Shown one piece after another: positions 9,619 through 20,027 of a stretch of DNA of 64,000 nt (its first letter is position 1; every line of letters begins with the position of its first letter). A program made the position numbers and the translations under genes. Source of the DNA: Salinimonas chungwhensis DSM 16280 (lineage in GTDB: Bacteria > Pseudomonadota > Gammaproteobacteria > Enterobacterales > Alteromonadaceae); assembly GCF_000378185.1 (NCBI RefSeq), contig NZ_KB899377.1, positions 465,881 through 529,880 on the forward strand. Reading direction: 5' to 3'. The notes beneath the pieces were generated by a model. The model did not search any database. It saw nothing but the letters and a program-made list of their open reading frames with translations, and was not told the DNA's origin.

Positions 9619-11688
9619 TTAATTTTTTGCTGAACTCTCTTTGTTACGATAACGCTCAAACCAGGCCAGGATATTGCCAACTTTCTGGATAAGCCTTGAA
9701 GGCTTGGCTGCAATACCATGAGATGCGCCGGGTATTCTTACCATGGCCGAGTCTACCCCCTGCAGGCGCAGGGCCTGATAAAATTGCTCAGACTCACTGA
9801 TTGGTGTGCGATAGTCAGCTTCGCCGGTAAGCAATAATGTGGGCGTTGATACATTTCCTACCAGAGACAATGGCGAATGATCCCACAGATGGTCAGCAAC
9901 TTCCCAGGGTTTACCCGGCATCCAGTATTGTGAAAAGTAAGGATAGGCGTCAGCGGTAAGTGCAAAACTTACCCAGTTAATAACCGGTTTTGCCACCACC
10001 GCTGCAGCAAAGCGATCGGTCTTACCAATGGACCAGGCTGTCAGGACACCACCGCCAGAACCGCCGGTGATAAACAAGTTGTCTTTATCAATATTTCCTT
10101 TAGCAACGGCTGCATCGACCACATCCATCAGATCCTGATAGTCATCGGAAGGGTAATTGTGATGAATCAGGTTACCAAACTCCTCACCATAGGAAGAGCT
10201 GCCACGTGGATTTGACCAGACCACAACATAGCCTTTTGCGGCCATTAACTGAATTTCCATGGAAAAGTGCGGGCCATATGCAGCGTGCGGTCCGCCATGG
10301 ATTTCCAGGATCATAGGATATGACTTGTTCTTATCATAATTGGGTGGGTAAGCAATCCAGGCGTCGATATTACGGTCATCGACAGAAGCCTGCACATTTA
10401 GCTTCTCAACCTGGGCCAGATTAAGATGCCCAAAAGCATCTTCGTTAAGCGCTGTGAGAACCTTAGGCTGCCCGTTTTTGCCAACAATTGCCAAATCGGC
10501 CGGGCGCTGAGGATCGGCTGTGGTAAAGGCCACAGTGCCATCTTTGGCAATGGCAAATTCACCTGATGTATAGGGGCGTCCCAGTGATTGTCCGCCTATG
10601 CTCACATCCATTTTACTGATATCACCTTTCAGACTACTCCGGGCCAGGCGCGTATTGCCCTGGTCCTGATATGCAAATACCAGTGACTTGCTGTCGCTTG
10701 CCCATTCAAAAGCTCCTAGCGAACGATCCAGATTACTGGTCAGGCGAATCATTTCACCTGATGGTAATTTCATGATCACCAAATCTGTGTTTTGATATGA
10801 TTTTTTACGGTCATTGAGTTGTGTAAACGCCAGATACTTGCCATCAGGGCTTACCTTAGGATTACCTTCAGGACCTTCTACAGTGGTTACCTGTTCTACC
10901 TGTCGGGTATCAGTATTTACCCGATAAATATCCGAGCGAAGCGGGTGCAGCGCAAAGTTTTCTGCGCGATCGCCAGCAAAGTAAAGCCACTTACCATCAC
11001 TGGAAAAACTCAGGTTGCCACTGTTGGGATAATCACCGGTGGTCAGCTGACGTGCAGTACCGCCTGCTATGGGGAGCACATAAATCTGACTGTGGCCGTC
11101 ACGCAGGTAACCGGCACCATCTGAGCGATACTGGGTGCGTTCAATGTATTTCGCGGACTCTGCCCATTTGGCACCGTCCGGCTTACCCGGCATATCGCTA
11201 AACAGCGTTTTAGGTTGGGTAGGGGTAAAGGCCGTGAATGCAAGCTGCTGACTATCCGGCGACCACACTATATTCGACGGCTGTTCCTGCAAACTGGTCA
11301 GCTTTGCCTGTAATCCGCTGTCCATGTAGTGCACGTAGAGTTGAGCGCTGCCATTTTCATCACTGACGAAGGCCAGCTTTTTACCATCAGGCGATATAAC
11401 AGGCTGATAAATATTGCCTTTATCTGTTAGGAAAGGGCGGTGTTCGCCGGCAGACAAATCAATCTGCCATAAAGAGGACAGTGTGCGGTCAGCCATGATG
11501 TCCATGCTGCGCCGCACGTAATACAAGGTGTCACCGCTGTTATCAAAGAAGGGCGAGGAAGCGTACTCAATGTTAAACACATCCTCATACTGAAGCGTAT
11601 CGGGTAGTGTATCCTCAGCAGTTTGCGCGTAGGAAAGGGTTGAAAGTACAGCGGTACTTACCCCCAACCATATTTTTCTTATGCCCAT
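9619..11688 (-). CDS. S9 family prolyl oligopeptidase-type peptidase, exported
   Basis: A 689-aa enzyme with a signal peptide (AVLSTLSYAQ), a long PD40/beta-propeller region (about 50-400; repeats such as SPDGKKLAF, SPDSQQLAF, SPDGKYLAF) and a C-terminal alpha/beta hydrolase. GGPHAAYG is the oxyanion region, TGGSGGGVLTAW the nucleophilic Ser, and GASHGI the catalytic His, with TGEADYRTP supplying the acid. It probably trims peptides in the periplasm. It shares the sodC terminator and is followed on its 5' side by an Mpo1-like gene. Confidence 0.93.
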   Translation of the reverse strand: MGIRKIWLGVSTAVLSTLSYAQTAEDTLPDTLQYEDVFNIEYASSPFFDNSGDTLYYVRRSMDIMADRTLSSLWQIDLSAGEHRPFLTDKGNIYQPVISPDGKKLAFVSDENGSAQLYVHYMDSGLQAKLTSLQEQPSNIVWSPDSQQLAFTAFTPTQPKTLFSDMPGKPDGAKWAESAKYIERTQYRSDGAGYLRDGHSQIYVLPIAGGTARQLTTGDYPNSGNLSFSSDGKWLYFAGDRAENFALHPLRSDIYRVNTDTRQVEQVTTVEGPEGNPKVSPDGKYLAFTQLNDRKKSYQNTDLVIMKLPSGEMIRLTSNLDRSLGAFEWASDSKSLVFAYQDQGNTRLARSSLKGDISKMDVSIGGQSLGRPYTSGEFAIAKDGTVAFTTADPQRPADLAIVGKNGQPKVLTALNEDAFGHLNLAQVEKLNVQASVDDRNIDAWIAYPPNYDKNKSYPMILEIHGGPHAAYGPHFSMEIQLMAAKGYVVVWSNPRGSSSYGEEFGNLIHHNYPSDDYQDLMDVVDAAVAKGNIDKDNLFITGGSGGGVLTAWSIGKTDRFAAAVVAKPVINWVSFALTADAYPYFSQYWMPGKPWEVADHLWDHSPLSLVGNVSTPTLLLTGEADYRTPISESEQFYQALRLQGVDSAMVRIPGASHGIAAKPSRLIQKVGNILAWFERYRNKESSAKN

Positions 11689-11709
11689 GTGTTGTCCTCA
11701 TTGTTTGTT

Positions 11710-12063
11710 TTATTCTGATTTATGAACGTTGCGCTTATCATATGCGCGCCCTTTAAGTGAGATATTGTTCGCCAGGATATCTTTAAACATAACCCAGTCA
11801 CCCATCAGGCTATACAGTGGATACGAAAATGTTGCCGGGCGGTTTTTTTCAAAGAAAAAGTGACCTGCCCAGGCAAAGCCATAACCAATCACAGGAAGAA
11901 GCAGTAAATACCACCATTGTCCGGTGATAACAGTTACCGCGATGACAGCTAGTACCAGCCAGCTGCCAACAAAATGTAATACGCGACAACTGGCATTTTC
12001 ATGTTCGCTTAAATAATACGGATAAAAATCTTTAAAGCTCTGATAACGCGAGTGTTCCGCCAT
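11710..12063 (-). CDS. Mpo1-like (DUF962) membrane protein
   Basis: A 117-aa protein: FYPYYLSEHENASCRVLHFVGS is a DUF962 start with the characteristic His residues. Two or three membrane segments follow (VLAVIAVTVIT, WYLLLLPVIGYGFAWAGHFF) and then FFEKNRPATFSYPLYSLMGDW. Yeast Mpo1 is a 2-hydroxy fatty acid dioxygenase; that activity is only inferred here. The ATG at 12063 is preferred over an upstream TTG. Confidence 0.85.
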   Translation of the reverse strand: MAEHSRYQSFKDFYPYYLSEHENASCRVLHFVGSWLVLAVIAVTVITGQWWYLLLLPVIGYGFAWAGHFFFEKNRPATFSYPLYSLMGDWVMFKDILANNISLKGRAYDKRNVHKSE

Positions 12064-12193
12064 AACCAACAGACCCTTGTAAATATTCTGTTAACTCTAC
12101 GTCTGCGTGAACATCAATGCAAACCCCGGATGGCTTGTTTTTTCGGTGGTTTGCCCCATATCATCAGGCAAATCTAACAATTGCGGGCAAGAT

Positions 12194-13057
12194 ATGATGG
12201 ACAACATAGTCGAAAACAATGTGGTGGATATTACCCCTGAGAATTTCCAGCAAGTGATTCTCCAGCAGTCCCAGGAAAAATTGGTGCTGGTTGATTTCTG
12301 GGCGCAATGGTGCGAGCCCTGTAAAGACCTCATGCCGATGCTGGAAAAAATCGCGTCAGAATATAAAAACGATATGATTCTGGCCCGGGTTGATTGCGAA
12401 CAACAGCAGGAAATAGCTGCCCAGTTTGGTATCCGCAACCTGCCTACCGTTATGGTCGTTCAATCGGGCCAGCCCGTAGATGGATTTGCTGGTATGCAGA
12501 CAGAAAGCCAGATTCGTGAAATGCTGGCAAAATATCTGCCTCAGCCCGGTGATGCAGAAATGGAAAAAGCTGCACAACTGGTACAGCAGGGGGATTATCA
12601 AAGTGCTTTTCCCTTAGCTAAACAAGCGGTGGATTTAAGCCCGGATAATATCGATGCCAAATATCTGTATATTGACTGCCTGATTGAGACCGGCTCGGTG
12701 GGACAGGCTAAAGTTGAACTTGAAACCATTCGAATGGCGGATCAGGATCAGCGTTATCATACACTGACCGGTAAGGTAGAACTGGCAGAACAGGCTGCTG
12801 ACTCTCCGGAGTTACGGGAGTTGGAAGAGGCTGTGAAAAAGCGCCCAGATGATTTGCAACTGAAAGTTGACCTGGCAGTGCAGCTCCAACAGGCCCATAA
12901 AGTTGATGAGGCATTGCCGTTATTGCATGAGGTTCTGTTAACCGACCTGAGCTTTGGTGAGGCCAGAAAAATCATGCTGGATATGATTAACGCCCTGGCA
13001 GACGGTGATCCCCAAAAATCGTTGTGGCGACGCAAAATATACAGCCTGTTGTACTAA
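12194..13057 (+). CDS. cnoX: Chaperedoxin CnoX/YbbN-like thioredoxin-TPR protein
   Basis: A 287-aa cytoplasmic protein: an N-terminal thioredoxin fold (VLVDFWAQWCEPCKDLMPML), then TPR-like helices (about 125-285) as in CnoX. E. coli CnoX has SQHC instead of CxxC; here WCEPC is complete, so this protein may be redox active as well as a holdase passing clients to GroEL or DnaK. Tandem ATGs occur at 12194 and 12197, with GGGCAA upstream. The in-frame extension to 12107 is unlikely. A bidirectional terminator follows. Confidence 0.88.
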   Translation: MMDNIVENNVVDITPENFQQVILQQSQEKLVLVDFWAQWCEPCKDLMPMLEKIASEYKNDMILARVDCEQQQEIAAQFGIRNLPTVMVVQSGQPVDGFAGMQTESQIREMLAKYLPQPGDAEMEKAAQLVQQGDYQSAFPLAKQAVDLSPDNIDAKYLYIDCLIETGSVGQAKVELETIRMADQDQRYHTLTGKVELAEQAADSPELRELEEAVKKRPDDLQLKVDLAVQLQQAHKVDEALPLLHEVLLTDLSFGEARKIMLDMINALADGDPQKSLWRRKIYSLLY

Positions 13058-13077
13058 GATTGCCACCCTATCCCGGC

Positions 13078-13103
13078 AAAAGCCTGCACCAGCAGGCTTT
13101 TTT
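13078..13103. terminator. Bidirectional terminator after cnoX
   Basis: AAAA, stem GCCTGC / GCAGGC with loop ACCA, then six Ts. It lies between the cnoX stop and the convergent gene's stop, so it serves both. Confidence 0.88.
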
Positions 13104-13104
13104 G

Positions 13105-13515
13105 TTACGGCTCAAATCCCTGGGCTTTTAACCATTTAAGCGCATCAAAATAACTGTAAAAGTAATCACGTTGGTAGTCGGGATAATTTTGTCTTGTTTG
13201 CAAATTAGGGTCGGTACGTTCAATCTGAGCCCGTTTAACCATGCCGGCATCCAGTACGTAGGCTGCCCGCTTCAAGTTATTTTCAATACACATAACAATG
13301 GCATCAGCCAATACTTTTTGACACTCCGGTGTGGTTAAGATCCAGCGGCGTCCGTCCAGCAGTGCAGACCAGGGCTGCTCAAAAGACTCAGCGAGTAGCT
13401 TCAGCTCATCGACAAATGCGCGTGTAGTGGGCATCGACCAGGCGCCGGTGGCATAAACTTCGACCATATTGCCTGACGTTTCCAGGCTGTACTGACCATA
13501 ACTGGGAAATCGCAT
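13105..13515 (-). CDS. Conserved hypothetical, possibly STAS-like
   Basis: A 136-aa soluble protein, no signal peptide or membrane segment. The pattern (beta-strand VEVYATGAW, helix TTRAFVDELKLLAESF, strand WSALLDGRRW) recalls SpoIIAA/STAS-like folds found in many marine proteobacteria. That is a guess from shape only. An upstream GTG (13530) is an alternative start. The C-terminus is Tyr-rich (YPDYQRDYFYSYFDALKW). Confidence 0.6.
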   Translation of the reverse strand: MRFPSYGQYSLETSGNMVEVYATGAWSMPTTRAFVDELKLLAESFEQPWSALLDGRRWILTTPECQKVLADAIVMCIENNLKRAAYVLDAGMVKRAQIERTDPNLQTRQNYPDYQRDYFYSYFDALKWLKAQGFEP

Positions 13516-13664
13516 AATATGTACTGACACCGGATAATAAAAGATAAAGCACTAGTAAGTGCTTGCTTATCTCAATTCTATACGAAAATCCCGGCATTAG
13601 AACAACTACTCGAACTAAAATTTTTTTGTTAAGGTTTACAAAATTTTTACAAGGTGACGTGCTA

Positions 13665-14825
13665 ATGTACAAACAGTTTTATCGGCGGTTTCTCACCGCC
13701 AATGCATCAAAGCAGCATTACACTTGCCATAGTCATTACTATTGGCCGGATGTTACCCGCGATGCGATGCTTGAATACTGGGAAGACAGCGCCCGCTATG
13801 TTGATGATAAATGGACGCATATTTTCTCGCATGCCGTACCGCAGGTACAAAAGGAAATAAGTGGCATACTTAACACAGGCATGCCGGAACAAATTGTATT
13901 TGCGCCAAACACCCATGAGCTGGTGGCACGATTACTCAGTTGTCTGGATTTCTCGGCACAGCCGGCCATACTAAGTACCGACAGTGAGTTTCACAGTTTT
14001 AACCGCCAGATTAACCGGTTGAATGAAACCGGGGCGATCACATTCGAGCAGGTAGCGACTCAACCTTTCGATACCTTTACTACGCGCTTTATTGATGCCA
14101 TCAAAAAACGCCGTTGGGATATGATTTTTCTCAGTCAAGTGTTTTTTAATTCTGGCTATAGCGTCAGTCAGCTTGACCAAATTGTAGAAGCGGCTGACAA
14201 CGCACAAACATTGATTGTTATAGATGGCTACCATGGTTTTATGGCGATGCCTACGGACCTTAGCAGACTTGCACATCGCGTCTTCTATCTTGGCGGCGGC
14301 TACAAATATGCGCAGGCAGGCGAAGGCGTATGTTTTGCGCATGTACCCAAAGCGTGTAAACAGCGGCCCGTCTATACTGGCTGGTTTGCTGAGTTCGGCG
14401 AGTTGCACGAGCCACGGTCAGATCAGGTTAATTATGCTGCTGACGGGATGCGATTTGCCGGCGCCACCATGGATTTTTGTGCGCTATATCGCTTAAGGGC
14501 GGTATTGTCACTTTTTCGTGAACATGAAATAACAGTGGATAAAATCTATGCACATGTGAAGGCAATTCAGGCACACTTTCTGACGCATCTGGATGCGCAA
14601 AATCACCCATTATTAAACCGTGATAATCTGATGGTGGATGATCCGGACGCCTGTGGGCATTTCCTCACTTTTAATCTGCCAGATGAACATATCACTGAGA
14701 TGCTTGCTCAATTTTTGCGCTCTCATCATATCCTCACGGATTATCGGGGCAATCGGTTACGTTTCGGGTTTGGTCTGTATCATGATGCCGAAGATATTGA
14801 CTTGGCGTGTCTGAAGCATGAGTAG
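13665..14825 (+). CDS. Class V aminotransferase-fold PLP enzyme (kynureninase-like)
   Basis: A 386-aa cytoplasmic PLP enzyme. FAPNTHELVARLLSCL is the cofactor phosphate region, VIDGYHGF has the Asp that pairs with the PLP nitrogen, and YLGGGYKYAQAGEG holds the Schiff-base Lys. The C-terminal YRGNRLRFGFGLY matches the family. It could be a kynureninase, cysteine desulfurase-like or selenocysteine lyase-like enzyme; the substrate cannot be told. The ATG at 13665 has AAGGTGA 7 bases upstream. It overlaps the YjeT gene by 8 bases. Confidence 0.82.
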   Translation: MYKQFYRRFLTANASKQHYTCHSHYYWPDVTRDAMLEYWEDSARYVDDKWTHIFSHAVPQVQKEISGILNTGMPEQIVFAPNTHELVARLLSCLDFSAQPAILSTDSEFHSFNRQINRLNETGAITFEQVATQPFDTFTTRFIDAIKKRRWDMIFLSQVFFNSGYSVSQLDQIVEAADNAQTLIVIDGYHGFMAMPTDLSRLAHRVFYLGGGYKYAQAGEGVCFAHVPKACKQRPVYTGWFAEFGELHEPRSDQVNYAADGMRFAGATMDFCALYRLRAVLSLFREHEITVDKIYAHVKAIQAHFLTHLDAQNHPLLNRDNLMVDDPDACGHFLTFNLPDEHITEMLAQFLRSHHILTDYRGNRLRFGFGLYHDAEDIDLACLKHE

Positions 14826-15018
14826 TTCCTGGGAAAGTTGCCTGGGTTTGGCTATAGCGCTGGTTCTCATTCTCGAAGGTCTGGGGCCATTATTATTTCC
14901 CAATCGCTGGCAACGGGTGATGCGAAAGCTCAGCGAGTCGCCAGGGAGCGCATTACGACAAACGGGTGCACTGTTAGTAATCAGCGGGGTTATTCTGGTA
15001 ATCATTCTCAATCCGTGA
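14818..15018 (+). CDS. yjeT: DUF2065 (YjeT-like) membrane protein
   Basis: A 66-aa protein with two membrane helices (GLAIALVLILEGLGPLLF and LLVISGVILVIIL) joined by a basic loop (NRWQRVMRKL). In E. coli yjeT lies directly before purA; the same order is seen here. Its function is unknown, though it is often grouped with HflKC. It overlaps the preceding PLP enzyme gene, so it may be translated by coupling. Confidence 0.85.
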   Translation: MSSSWESCLGLAIALVLILEGLGPLLFPNRWQRVMRKLSESPGSALRQTGALLVISGVILVIILNP

Positions 15019-15031
15019 TATATCGGATTTT
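15011..15031 (+). terminator. Weak terminator-like hairpin after yjeT
   Basis: ATCCG/CGGAT (5 bp) with five Ts overlaps the yjeT stop codon. The short stem makes it uncertain. Confidence 0.35.
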
Positions 15032-15137
15032 TCGAATCAAAAACATCAGTATAATTGTACTAACCTATTACCACCGCAATCGCGCTGCATTGTGCACAAA
15101 TTGCGCGCAAAAACAGATGATCAGGGTGGATGATCTC

Positions 15138-16475
<1,338 letters not shown>

Positions 16476-16482
16476 TCACACT

Positions 16483-16524
16483 TTATCCAAAAAGTTATCC
16501 ACAGCTTGTGCTCACAAGCTGTGG
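16483..16524. promoter_or_regulatory. DnaA boxes and 26-bp palindrome after purA
   Basis: TTATCCAAA (16483-16491) and a perfect DnaA box TTATCCACA (16495-16503) lie 13 bases apart. The second runs into a perfect inverted repeat, CCACAGCTTGTG / CACAAGCTGTGG (16499-16524). The hairpin has no T tract. It may end purA transcription, bind DnaA, or both. Confidence 0.45.
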
Positions 16525-16613
16525 TGAATAATTCTGCTCTGATGCGCCACTTTCTTTCAACTTCCTGATGCTCTGATATACTGCAGGGACCTACCATTGC
16601 AGCGATATCTTAT

Positions 16614-18029
16614 ATGCAGGAATCGTCATCCCGTCCATCTGACAACACGGTGTCAGAACAACAAAGCGTAGAGACTGTTTTTAATCAGCTTAACGCAACT
16701 TTTGCTACCGGCAAAACCCTTGACACAGGCTGGCGAAAGAGTCAGCTGACAGCACTGAAAAGGTTGCTGGAAGATGAGTCTGATGCGCTGCAGGACTCGC
16801 TGTACAAGGATTTGGGTAAATCTAAGGCAGAAAGCTGGACTTCTGAAATTGGTTTTTTACTCTCTGATATCAAACATACGTTGCACTGTCTCAAACGTTG
16901 GGCAAAGCCTCGAAAAGTATCGACGCCCTTGGTCGCTCAACCCGGTAAAAGCTATGTTATCGCCGAACCTTTAGGTACTGTACTGGTCATTGGCGCCTGG
17001 AATTATCCGCTGCAGTTAATCCTTGCCCCCTGTATTGCAGCACTGGCTGCAGGAAATTGTGTTCTACTGAAGCCCTCAGAGCTCGCGCCAACCACGTCCA
17101 GCCTTATCCAAAAACTTATCCCCAGGTATCTTGACAATACCGCGATCGCTGTGATCGAAGGTGGCAAGGACGAAACTACTGATCTGCTGGCACTGCCTTT
17201 TGATCATATTTTTTATACTGGAGGAGAAGCCGTGGGCAAAATCGTAATGCAAGCTGCATCACGGCATCTAAGTGGAATAACGTTAGAGTTGGGTGGCAAA
17301 AGTCCGTGTCTGGTGGAGCGATCTGCAGATATTGCGGTGGCTGCCCGTCGGATCGTGTGGGGCAAATGGATGAATTGCGGGCAAACGTGCGTAGCGCCGG
17401 ATTACATTGTGGTTGAAGCCTGTGTGAAAGATGCGCTGATTGCAGCCATTATTAAAGAGATCCGCGCACAGTACGGTAAAGCGCCCATGACCAGCGCTGA
17501 TTACGGAAAAATTGTTAACAAGCGGCATCTGCACCGACTCGAAAGCTATCTTGAGGGTGCAAACATTATCAGTGGCGGGCAGGTTGATCATGAACGATGT
17601 GTAATGGCACCGACACTGGTGGATGACCCGGCGGCTGACTCAGGACTTATGCAGGAAGAAATATTCGGACCAATACTGCCCATTGTTACCACCCCGCAAA
17701 TCTTTGACAGCCTGGTAGCACTAAAGGCAAGGCCGAAACCGTTGGCGTTATATCTGTTTACCGGTAGCCGGGAAATAGAGGAACATGTGATTCGAACAGT
17801 CAGTGCAGGCAGCGTATGTATCAATGACACCATGATGTTCATGACTAACCCGGAATTGCCGTTTGGTGGTGTAGGCAACAGTGGAATAGGGCGCTATCAC
17901 GGAAAAGCCGGCTTTGATCAACTCAGTCATCTTAAAGCGGTAATGGTGCGTAAGTTCTGGCTGGACGTGAAGCTTCGATATGCACCTTTTTCGAGCTGGA
18001 AGCTGTCTGCACTAAAAAAACTATTATAG
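16614..18029 (+). CDS. Aldehyde dehydrogenase, family 3-like
   Basis: A 471-aa NAD(P)-dependent dehydrogenase. VLVIGAWNYPLQL is the N-terminal active-site segment, FTGGEAVGKIVMQAA the coenzyme loop, LELGGKSPCLV carries the general-base Glu, and NCGQTCVAPDYI the catalytic Cys. LPFGGVGNSGIGRYHGKAGF closes the active site. The short, basic C-terminus matches coniferyl or fatty aldehyde dehydrogenases of class 3. The substrate is inferred only as a hydrophobic aldehyde. A VOC gene follows after 10 bases. Confidence 0.92.
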   Translation: MQESSSRPSDNTVSEQQSVETVFNQLNATFATGKTLDTGWRKSQLTALKRLLEDESDALQDSLYKDLGKSKAESWTSEIGFLLSDIKHTLHCLKRWAKPRKVSTPLVAQPGKSYVIAEPLGTVLVIGAWNYPLQLILAPCIAALAAGNCVLLKPSELAPTTSSLIQKLIPRYLDNTAIAVIEGGKDETTDLLALPFDHIFYTGGEAVGKIVMQAASRHLSGITLELGGKSPCLVERSADIAVAARRIVWGKWMNCGQTCVAPDYIVVEACVKDALIAAIIKEIRAQYGKAPMTSADYGKIVNKRHLHRLESYLEGANIISGGQVDHERCVMAPTLVDDPAADSGLMQEEIFGPILPIVTTPQIFDSLVALKARPKPLALYLFTGSREIEEHVIRTVSAGSVCINDTMMFMTNPELPFGGVGNSGIGRYHGKAGFDQLSHLKAVMVRKFWLDVKLRYAPFSSWKLSALKKLL

Positions 18030-18039
18030 GAGCGTATTC

Positions 18040-18456
18040 ATGCCGCAACCATTTCACCTGGCCATTCCAGTGGATGACCTTACCCAGGCAAAAACATTTT
18101 ATTCTCAGATTATGGGCTGTGAGCAGGGGCGCAGTGACACCCAGTGGATTGACTGGGATTTCTTCGGCCATCAGCTGGTTACCCACGAGGTTGAAAAAAT
18201 GCCAGCTCTGGCCGGTGAGAATGCGGTCGACAGCCACGCTGTTCCCGTTCCTCACTTTGGCGTGGTATTAACCATGACACAGTGGAGAAGCCTGGCCGAT
18301 CGACTCAGGCAAGCGAATATCGTATTTGTTATTGAGCCTTATGTGCGTTTTGAAGGCCAGCCGGGTGAACAGGCAACAATGTTTTTCCGGGATCCGGCCG
18401 GCAATGCGCTGGAATTTAAAGCTTTTGCCGACCCGGATCAGCTTTTCGCCAGCTAG
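18040..18456 (+). CDS. VOC superfamily (glyoxalase/dioxygenase-like) protein
   Basis: A 138-aa protein with two beta-alpha-beta-beta-beta modules. FHLAIPVDDLTQAKTFY begins module one with a metal His; HFGVVLTM and GNALEFKAF provide the second His and Glu. AGGAG precedes the ATG. It lies 10 bases after the aldehyde dehydrogenase, so the two may be an operon handling reactive carbonyls. This pairing is inference. Confidence 0.85.
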   Translation: MPQPFHLAIPVDDLTQAKTFYSQIMGCEQGRSDTQWIDWDFFGHQLVTHEVEKMPALAGENAVDSHAVPVPHFGVVLTMTQWRSLADRLRQANIVFVIEPYVRFEGQPGEQATMFFRDPAGNALEFKAFADPDQLFAS

Positions 18457-18459
18457 GTA

Positions 18460-19833
18460 CTAATCAATCATTAAAACACTGGCAACAAAGTAGGCGAACA
18501 GTGTCATGCCACCGGCCAGTAGCGCATAAGGTAGCTGCGTGCGAACATGGGTGAGCAGGTCACAGCCAGCGGCAATCGATGAAACCGCTGATGTATCTGA
18601 GATCGGTGAGCAGTGATCGCCAAAAATACCGCCGCCTAAAATAGCCGCGATCACCAGCGATGGCGGCAGGCCGAGAGTTTGGATAAGGGGCACGCCGATA
18701 GGAACAAGAATAGCAAAAGTGCCCCATGATGTACCTGTGGTAAAGCTCATGATCGCGCCGGCCAGAAACAGCATCGGCACAATCAATACTACAGGCAGGT
18801 ATTCGCCCACGATACCTGACACAAATACGCCTGTGCCCAATACTTTGAGGCTGCTGCCCAGTGTCAGCGATAGCAACACAATAGTGACCAGAGGCAACAG
18901 TTCACCCATGCCTTTAAAACCTACCTTAACTGCTTCATGATGGGTAAATCGCTTATGGCCCAGTAGCAACAGGTACGCAACAGCGGTGGCCAGCATAGTG
19001 GCATAAAGCACCGATTTGCTGCCACTGCCATCAGCCAGCACACCATTGCCGGTCCAGAACATAAATCCCACCATACTGCTGACCATTACCAACAGAGGCA
19101 CTGTCATAAAGCGCGCTTTGGTGGCAGGCTCACTGTCCAGGCTGGTTTGCTGCAGATGCTGAAGACGTTCTTCCTGGGCCATAGGCCCATGCACTTTATC
19201 GCGAACAATGGTGTAGATAACAATCGCAAGTGTAAATAAAGCATAAAAATTCAGTGGTACTGTACCCCACAGAATACTCACCGCTGATGTCGGTAATTCA
19301 TAGGTCTCCAGCATGCCCAGGACAAATGCACCCCAGCCATTTAGCAAAATCAGAATACAGACTGGCGCGCTGGTGCTGTCGATAATATACGCCAGGCGGG
19401 CACGGCTCATTTTAAATTTATCAAATAAGCCGCGGGCAAATATGCCTGAGGTGAGTACGCTCAGATTAGACTCAATAAATACCGCAATACCGGTTGCCAT
19501 GGTTAGCCCGCCTACCTGACGGCGGCTTTTAGCAATACCTTTACGTGTCAGCCAGTTAACCATTGCCGCTACGCCGCCGGAATCCCTGATATAAGCCAGC
19601 AAGGCGCCTACCATCACAGAAAATAGTAAAATCCGGGTGTTGCCCGGACTGGCCGCGACTTCAATCACCCGCTCCATCGATGTAATGGGCGAGAGCAGCA
19701 GGCTGCCTGAGGTCTGCCACAGAATCAGTGCCTCTGCGCTCAATACGGCCAGTAGCAGTGCCATGATGACTTCTTTTTTCCAGAAGACGACCACAATGGC
19801 CACAAGTGGGGGGACAACAGACAGCCAGTCCAT
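18460..19833 (-). CDS. NhaC-family Na+/H+ antiporter
   Basis: A 457-aa inner-membrane protein with about 11 hydrophobic helices. TGTSWGTFAILVPIG and FGDHCSPISDTSAVSSIAAGCD are the NhaC signatures. The family includes MleN, which exchanges malate and lactate together with Na+ and H+. Here the gene is divergent from an exported NagZ and close to a D-lactate-forming pathway, so organic-acid transport is possible but unproven. It is convergent with the VOC gene (3 bases apart). Confidence 0.88.
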   Translation of the reverse strand: MDWLSVVPPLVAIVVVFWKKEVIMALLLAVLSAEALILWQTSGSLLLSPITSMERVIEVAASPGNTRILLFSVMVGALLAYIRDSGGVAAMVNWLTRKGIAKSRRQVGGLTMATGIAVFIESNLSVLTSGIFARGLFDKFKMSRARLAYIIDSTSAPVCILILLNGWGAFVLGMLETYELPTSAVSILWGTVPLNFYALFTLAIVIYTIVRDKVHGPMAQEERLQHLQQTSLDSEPATKARFMTVPLLVMVSSMVGFMFWTGNGVLADGSGSKSVLYATMLATAVAYLLLLGHKRFTHHEAVKVGFKGMGELLPLVTIVLLSLTLGSSLKVLGTGVFVSGIVGEYLPVVLIVPMLFLAGAIMSFTTGTSWGTFAILVPIGVPLIQTLGLPPSLVIAAILGGGIFGDHCSPISDTSAVSSIAAGCDLLTHVRTQLPYALLAGGMTLFAYFVASVLMID

Positions 19834-20027
19834 GTAGTAAATCCTGTATTTTATTGTTGTAAGTGGTGTTGAACACCTTGATCAAGGGGTGTCGGAAAAG
19901 TGTTACCAGCAATAATGACTTATGATACCTGTTGCAAACGATTCATGCGATGCCTGCGCCACCAGTCATTTAATTTTCCGTCGCTGTGCAGTAGTATCAG
20001 ACCATCTTTGCTTCACAACGGGTGCTT

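Noticed and set aside
12107..12193. N-terminal extension of CnoX
   Set aside because: The extra 29 residues do not resemble the family and precede a good ATG pair.
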